From NCBI GenBank assembly GCA_007050895.1, contig SMYP01000120.1, positions 1 to 35,474 on the forward strand: DNA of 35,474 bases, read 5' to 3'. The notes under the pieces were generated by a model that saw only the letters and a program-made list of their open reading frames with translations, ran no database searches and was not told the origin of the DNA. This DNA is from Candidatus Bathyarchaeota archaeon (GTDB lineage: Archaea; Thermoproteota; Bathyarchaeia; Bathyarchaeales; UBA233). The position numbers were made by a program, and so were the translations under genes. Of this stretch, positions 31,206-35,474 are shown one piece after another. Each line of letters starts with the position of its first letter. Within the stretch, counting starts at the first letter, position 1.

Positions 31206-32018
31206 GTGAAGAAATCTGCCTTGCTTGCTTTAAACATGGTTTTGTTGTGCAGTCTATTAGCCCTGCCAACAGTACTTGTCAGCGCTTATTCTGAAGGATA
31301 TGAGAATACAAATTACTCAGCAACTGACCCACCAGTCACTGATGGAGCTTGGACTGAAGGCGAATGGACTTACGACGGCGAATGGGGGGATAGTGCTGTT
31401 CCACCGAATCTTCCTGAAACTTTCCTTTGGAGAGAAAAATGGACGCAGCCAGACGTTATCCTACAACACTTCCTTATTGAAGCTCTAACTGACAACACTA
31501 CCGATTCAGGAGACTACTTCGAATTTTGTATTGACTTGGACGCAAACGGGGGAACAGCTCCTCAAGCTAACGACTTCAGAATATACTATGATGGCGATGG
31601 TACACTAACGGTTTACGAAGGTGATGGGTCAGGATGGGTTGAATACACTGATTATCTCGTGCCAGACGATATTGAAATAGTGGAAACAATGAGTTCCTCA
31701 CCGTCGAATAGCAACCAGCATCGGGTCATCGAATTCAACCTGAACAAGGATAAATTTGACATATCGGGTGCAGGTTATCAACCGTGGATTAGATTAGCAG
31801 TGTACGATGCGAGCAATGAGGAAGCAGGGGTCCAAGCGTGGCCACTCGACTCATCAGCCGATGTCCCAGATGAATGGGGTTTAGAAATAGGGACAATAGA
31901 AACCATTCCTGAAGCTCTGACTGTTGGGATTGTAGTTTTGCTGTCTTCTGTTGCAGTCGCCATTAGTTTCTATTTATTGCGCAAACGTCCGCAACTGACA
32001 GTTATGGCGAAGAATTAA
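31206..32018 (+). CDS. secreted paralogue with CBM9/DOMON-like domain and PEF-CTERM-like tail
   Basis: This 270-residue paralogue of the preceding protein starts at GTG after a good SD (AGGAG). The signal peptide core is MVLLCSLLALPTVLVSA. The same blocks follow in order: VTDGAWTEGEWTYDGEWGD, FCIDLDANGGTAPQANDFRI, LTVYEGDGSGW, WIRLAVYDAS and AWPLDSSADVPDEWG. The C-terminal signal-like segment is IPEALTVGIVVLLSSVAV, then helix end FYLLRKRPQ. Only seven residues follow the basic cluster, closer to a standard sorting signal than its sibling. No catalytic residues were recognised. A role in binding surface glycan is an inference from the fold resemblance only. Confidence 0.75.
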   Translation: MKKSALLALNMVLLCSLLALPTVLVSAYSEGYENTNYSATDPPVTDGAWTEGEWTYDGEWGDSAVPPNLPETFLWREKWTQPDVILQHFLIEALTDNTTDSGDYFEFCIDLDANGGTAPQANDFRIYYDGDGTLTVYEGDGSGWVEYTDYLVPDDIEIVETMSSSPSNSNQHRVIEFNLNKDKFDISGAGYQPWIRLAVYDASNEEAGVQAWPLDSSADVPDEWGLEIGTIETIPEALTVGIVVLLSSVAVAISFYLLRKRPQLTVMAKN

Positions 32019-32234
32019 TTGGAAAACACAAACTACGTCCTGTAGTTCCCATAATACTGCGTCAAATTCTCCTTCCCTTTTTTATTATCTATTTCAACTC
32101 AACAGCATCATTAGAACTTAATTATGAGATCCTAAATTCAAGTGTTTGCTCCAAGAATTGTCAATGGCTAAGAGTCCGAAAATCAACAACAAATTTAGAG
32201 CCTCCCTCTCATCTCTCGACTTATTTATAGCAGG

Positions 32235-32243
32235 TTTTATATA
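32235..32243 (+). promoter_or_regulatory. TATA box of GT2-flippase operon
   Basis: TTTTATATA about 80 nt before the ATG at 32318. The transcript would begin near 32266, immediately before the hairpin at 32272-32302. The upstream part of the 299-nt gap (32019-32230) shows no gene. Confidence 0.5.
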
Positions 32244-32271
32244 CGAGGTTCTAACGAACTTGCAATCCTAA

Positions 32272-32302
32272 TCAAGCTGCTATTTTTCTTCAGCAGCTTT
32301 GA
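32272..32302 (+). promoter_or_regulatory. 5'-UTR hairpin of GT2-flippase operon
   Basis: TCAAGCTGCT (32272-32281) pairs with AGCAGCTTTGA (32292-32302) through ten base pairs with one bulged T and a ten-base loop. It lies between the predicted transcription start and the SD (GAAGGT, 32304-32309), leaving the SD free. Confidence 0.45.
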
Positions 32303-32317
32303 CGAAGGTAAGTCAAT

Positions 32318-32515
32318 ATGAAAGATGTGCCTTGGGACGGTGTCTCTAAACCAGTGGATTCCGAAGTTTCGGTTCTTGATTTTACCCCAATGAAATCCAT
32401 TTTAAACTTCGAACAAAAAATTCACAATGACGAAAGTTTAAAGACGATAGAAACACACATAAGTCTACGTTATCCGGTGGATTCGTTGGTGGAAAGCTGT
32501 TTATGGAGTGCCTAA
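32318..32515 (+). CDS. 65-residue ORF of unknown function heading the GT2 operon
   Basis: ATG with an SD-like GAAGGT 8 nt upstream, downstream of a good TATA box and hairpin. The protein (start MKDVPWDGVSKPVDSEVSVL) has no membrane helix, no Cys pair and no recognised motif. The stop is 4 nt before the GT2 ATG. The signals make translation plausible, but a leader without a real product cannot be excluded. Confidence 0.45.
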   Translation: MKDVPWDGVSKPVDSEVSVLDFTPMKSILNFEQKIHNDESLKTIETHISLRYPVDSLVESCLWSA

Positions 32516-32519
32516 TTGT

Positions 32520-33269
32520 ATGACCGAAAAATTATTGGATACTTTCACATCGAAAGTTAAAAAAGCGGAAATCGCAGTGGTTATGCCAATACACAACGAA
32601 GCTGAAACAATTGAGCAGTCGGTTACCGAGTTCTACGATGTCGTGAATCCCAAAATGCCCTTGGAGATTGTCCTGAGCGAAGATGGAAGCACAGATGATA
32701 CAGAAAACGTAATCGAAGAATTAAGCGAAAAGATACCTTTGAAAGCTGTTCTCTCCACTTCACGCAAAGGTTATGCCGGTGGAATAAAAGACGGATTGAA
32801 ACTTGTCACAGCAAACTACGTGTTAATAACTGATTCTGATGGACAACACGACCCAACAGATTTCTGGAAAATCTGGAACTTACGCGGGGAATATGATATA
32901 GTAAGCGGCTGGCGCAAGAAGCGAGCTGATTCCCTATATAGAAGAATTATGTCTCAAGTCTTCCAATTGAGAATAAGACGCGCTTTTAATCTTCCTAATT
33001 TCAAGGATATCACCGCTCCTTTTAAACTCATGAAAACAGAAGTAGCCATACAAATAGCTGAAGAATGCAAATATATGAGCGAAAGCTTCTGGAACGAATT
33101 CACAGTTAGAGCTCACGTCAGCGGCTTCAGTATAGGAGAAACCCCAGTTTCACATCGAATCAGAGCAGACAAAAGCGCAACACGCGTCTATAAGCCATGG
33201 AAGATACCAAAAATTGCTCTTGCACAACTAATGGCTTTATCCAAGCTCAAATCAGAACTCAACATGTAA
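32520..33269 (+). CDS. family 2 glycosyltransferase (dolichol-phosphate mannosyltransferase-like)
   Basis: This 249-residue GT-A enzyme has VVMPIHNEAETIEQSV at the N terminus, the UDP/GDP-sugar site EDGSTDDT and the DSDGQHDP metal motif. SGWRKKRADSLYRR follows, near the usual position of the DPMS-type catalytic segment. No C-terminal membrane helices are present. Such enzymes transfer a sugar to dolichyl phosphate for surface glycans. ATG 32520 is preferred to GTG 32508, because the latter would overlap the previous ORF and its own SD. The flippase-like gene follows after 13 nt. Confidence 0.88.
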   Translation: MTEKLLDTFTSKVKKAEIAVVMPIHNEAETIEQSVTEFYDVVNPKMPLEIVLSEDGSTDDTENVIEELSEKIPLKAVLSTSRKGYAGGIKDGLKLVTANYVLITDSDGQHDPTDFWKIWNLRGEYDIVSGWRKKRADSLYRRIMSQVFQLRIRRAFNLPNFKDITAPFKLMKTEVAIQIAEECKYMSESFWNEFTVRAHVSGFSIGETPVSHRIRADKSATRVYKPWKIPKIALAQLMALSKLKSELNM

Positions 33270-33282
33270 CGGAGAAATTTGA

Positions 33283-34335
33283 ATGGCTAAATTCAGCCGA
33301 GTAAGAATAGTTATTCAGCTGATTGTGGGCGTTGCCATCTTACTCTGGCTACTTCAACTAGCAAATTCAAGCGCGGTATTCGCATCAATCTTACGATTCA
33401 ACCCCCTCAACCTGATTGGCGCGGTGGCTTTCTTTCTTGCCGCTTCTACTTTCGTGGGACTTGCACTCTGCACCACCTTGCGACGATCCAACCCAGATGC
33501 TCCGTTGCGGCAAATGTTAATGGCTAGTTTTGCTGGACAATTATTAAGCGATGTAACTCCAGTTAGATCTGGTTATTTTCTAACACCTGTCTTCCTCAAT
33601 CGGCTAGCCAGCATACCTGTCGAGAAAGGCATGACAGGGGTTCTTGCCACTGGCGGAATTAACTCCTTCGTAAAGGTGATTGTTTGTTTGGTAGGTTTAG
33701 GATATTTCACAAGTTATTTACAACTTCCGGCAGACATCACTACTTCCTTGCTTGTCGGAGTTATTGTCTTGCTCATTGCAGGGATCTTTTTTATGTTGAT
33801 TATGTGGACCAAGAGGTTCTCAAATTTGATCGCTAAATTCGAAAGGATACCACTAGTCGGGAAGAGATTGACTAAATTTACTGAAATGTTCGCGAATGTT
33901 CAGAACGAAGGACGAAAAGTCAGATACTCGCTGATTTTTGTTGCAGCTCTGATATTATTGTCGATAATGGCAAATGCTACAGCACTATATTTCATTTTCA
34001 ATGGTCTCTGGTATCCCTCTCTTCACTTAATTGACTTCTTTTTCATAGCTGCTTTCGCCTCAGTATTAACTTACATTCCCATCACAATAGCAGGTCTCGG
34101 TGTGCAAGAAGCTGGTTACGTTCTTTTTCTCCACGTCTTACTCGGGCAACCTCTCTCTCCTGTCAATCCAAGTTTTGTAGCATTCGCACTGATAACAAGA
34201 GCGTTATTCACTGGAACAGACATAATAGGAATTGGTCCATTACTAAAGCTGGGATTGAAACAGGACTCAACGATAATGTCCGAAGTCAAAGAGACTCGAG
34301 TTCCCAGTAATTATAGAATTTCAAATCCAGAGTGA
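33283..34335 (+). CDS. flippase-like membrane protein (lysylphosphatidylglycerol synthase TM-region/UPF0104 family)
   Basis: This 350-residue polytopic protein has about eight hydrophobic segments and the family signature in the first half (FAGQLLSDVTPVRSGYFLTP). Near the C terminus is YIPITIAGLGVQEAGYVLFL. Archaeal members are often next to GT2 genes and are thought to flip or process dolichol-linked sugars. The gene ends inside the convergent neighbour: its last 50 nt overlap the other strand's CDS. The arrangement with the GT2 gene is operonic. Confidence 0.85.
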   Translation: MAKFSRVRIVIQLIVGVAILLWLLQLANSSAVFASILRFNPLNLIGAVAFFLAASTFVGLALCTTLRRSNPDAPLRQMLMASFAGQLLSDVTPVRSGYFLTPVFLNRLASIPVEKGMTGVLATGGINSFVKVIVCLVGLGYFTSYLQLPADITTSLLVGVIVLLIAGIFFMLIMWTKRFSNLIAKFERIPLVGKRLTKFTEMFANVQNEGRKVRYSLIFVAALILLSIMANATALYFIFNGLWYPSLHLIDFFFIAAFASVLTYIPITIAGLGVQEAGYVLFLHVLLGQPLSPVNPSFVAFALITRALFTGTDIIGIGPLLKLGLKQDSTIMSEVKETRVPSNYRISNPE

Positions 34336-35474
34336 TTCTATAATCTTCTGCGGTTGCTTCTTCGATATTAACGATTCTGAATGTGAAATAACCGGCTCTG
34401 TCTATTTGCCATTCGAACGATGGATTTTCAACATCAGAACTGTTGTTAGATTGAATAAACCATTTATTCACAAACATGAATTCTCCTATTGGTTCCGCAA
34501 TCATATCTGCTGGGATTAGTCCAGTCCATAATTCGACTTCCAGAGACTGGCAGCAGTTAACTGAAAATGTCATTTTCCCTTCTCGATAGTCAACAGGAAG
34601 CGGCATGTATAATCTGCCAATATATGGGTGCGTATTATTAGTCATAGTTGCATCGACCGTCACATGCTTAATTGGTGGAGCAAACTCCTTCTGAGCGAAC
34701 TGCTCGTAGATTGTTTTTTCGTCGATAGGACCAACATGGTAGACCGTTGCTCCATTTGCCCCAACATAGACTGGAGGCAAATAACTTGGGTCACCAAAAT
34801 ACCTTGTAAGCACACAAGATTTGTAGGCAGGTGGCAATCTGGGATCTGTTGGGCTTGCCCAGGGAACGCTAAGAACATATGTCACTCTCTTATCTTGAAG
34901 AAAATCGATGCCTTCTTCTATAGTGTCTATTTTATAAAGTGGTGCTGACTCATTTCCGTCTAGTAGCAATATATCTCGTTCAAGATAGTATTCTTTGATG
35001 TCATAGGTAGCAATTCTTGTATCCAAAGGCGTGTTTTCGTTAATCCATTTCCACGCGTCCGCTTCTTTAAAAACGTGAATCAGGTAACTCCACTTATCGT
35101 CTCCGGGTCTCGAAGTGGGTTTTGCAGAATTCATGTATGGCAGTACAACTATACTCGAAATGACCAACATTGATATGAGAGTGACCGCAATAGCCCGCGC
35201 TAAGTTATTTGTGGTGAGAAACGATTTGATGATAACTGAAAAAAATATGGCCGAACAAGGTAAAGCTATTATGAGATAGCGTGGAAAAGGAAGATGAACA
35301 ACCATTATTAGAATGCCAATGAGAAGGAGATACGAAAGAACGGTAATGAAGAAATGATTCTGTAGGTAAGGGGGGATACTCCGAAGCAGTTTTTTCCTCA
35401 GTTTTGACGGGAGTATCATAAGCAGATTCTTCTGCTTGGAAAATGTGAGATAAGCTATACCCATGACTAGTAAG
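34286..35474 (-). CDS. C-terminal part of a membrane glycosyltransferase-like protein (5' truncated by window)
   Basis: The minus-strand frame remains open to the window end; the ATG at 35464 is internal or one of several possible starts. Visible features are at least two to three membrane helices (SYLLLIGILIMVVHLPFPRY, IISMLVISSIVVLPYM-like), then an extracellular domain of about 270 residues. Within it is DAWKWINENTPLDTRIATYD, a segment common in the C-terminal soluble part of GT39/ArnT-like or oligosaccharyl-type enzymes. The far C-terminal part is beta-rich. The catalytic N terminus lies outside, so the family is only probable. Its 3' end overlaps the convergent flippase gene by 50 nt. 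Confidence 0.6.
   Translation of the reverse strand, partial: LLVMGIAYLTFSKQKNLLMILPSKLRKKLLRSIPPYLQNHFFITVLSYLLLIGILIMVVHLPFPRYLIIALPCSAIFFSVIIKSFLTTNNLARAIAVTLISMLVISSIVVLPYMNSAKPTSRPGDDKWSYLIHVFKEADAWKWINENTPLDTRIATYDIKEYYLERDILLLDGNESAPLYKIDTIEEGIDFLQDKRVTYVLSVPWASPTDPRLPPAYKSCVLTRYFGDPSYLPPVYVGANGATVYHVGPIDEKTIYEQFAQKEFAPPIKHVTVDATMTNNTHPYIGRLYMPLPVDYREGKMTFSVNCCQSLEVELWTGLIPADMIAEPIGEFMFVNKWFIQSNNSSDVENPSFEWQIDRAGYFTFRIVNIEEATAEDYRITLDLKFYNYWELESL

Noticed and set aside
32508..33269. GT2 start at GTG 32508
   Set aside because: It would overlap the preceding ORF and lacks SD spacing; ATG 32520 fits better.

Overview
The window is archaeal chromosomal DNA. It carries a eukaryote-like replication machinery (primase small subunit PriS, both GINS subunits, MCM, and the small and large RFC clamp-loader subunits) and archaeal translation genes (eL42, eS27, aIF2-alpha, Nop10, RpoP/Rpb12). 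Wyosine tRNA modification genes (Trm5-like, Taw1), translin, endonuclease V and an exosortase-type archaeosortase are also present. Many genes have TATA-like boxes 25-45 nt upstream, and TTG/GTG starts are common. The priS-gins51 and gins23-mcm pairings and the moderate base composition fit a TACK-type lineage. Bathyarchaeia is my best guess, but this is inferred from gene content and not from a marker phylogeny. No rRNA, tRNA, CRISPR array, insertion sequence or prophage was seen.

Layout. 1-138: tail of an unidentified membrane protein. 181-2036: priS-gins51. 2042-3079 (-): archaeosortase. 3226-4488 (-): a citrate/homocitrate/isopropylmalate synthase-family enzyme. 4811-9614: a four-gene nucleotide-sugar operon (nucleotidylyltransferase, phosphohexomutase, a UDP-sugar dehydrogenase homologue without its active site, and a Gfo/Idh/MocA oxidoreductase). 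9626-14879: a tRNA modification and transcription neighbourhood with Trm112, Trm5-like, RpoP, a Cys-rich small protein, a large surface protein and Taw1. 15005-16988: a 62-aa protein, translin, endonuclease V and a MetRS-beta-like tRNA-binding protein. 16996-19236 (-): rfcS-rfcL. 19496-22471: an FMN-dependent glutamate synthase-like protein and glutamate dehydrogenase. 22596-25192: gins23-mcm. 25244-27472 (-): eL42, eS27, aIF2-alpha, Nop10 and a PAC2 chaperone. 27702-29246 (-): guaA, divergent from an Lrp-family regulator. 30155-32018: two paralogous secreted proteins with archaeosortase-like tails. 32318-34335: a surface-glycan operon (65-aa ORF, GT2, flippase-like protein). 34286-end (-): C-terminal part of a membrane glycosyltransferase-like protein.

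How it fits together. Most of the window is core information processing, interleaved with cell-surface assembly. The archaeosortase could anchor the two tandem surface proteins, and the nucleotide-sugar operon and GT2/flippase operon could supply surface glycans. The most unusual gene is the dehydrogenase homologue at 7318-8670: every catalytic signature of the family is replaced while the fold-level similarity and operon position remain, which suggests a repurposed pseudoenzyme. Other points of interest are two adjacent genes whose best starts are non-AUG (CTG, ATA), an archaeal glutamate synthase-like protein with a private N-terminal Cys cluster next to GDH, a GGGTGGT inverted repeat over a promoter/SD, and a 5'-UTR hairpin before an unknown 65-aa ORF.
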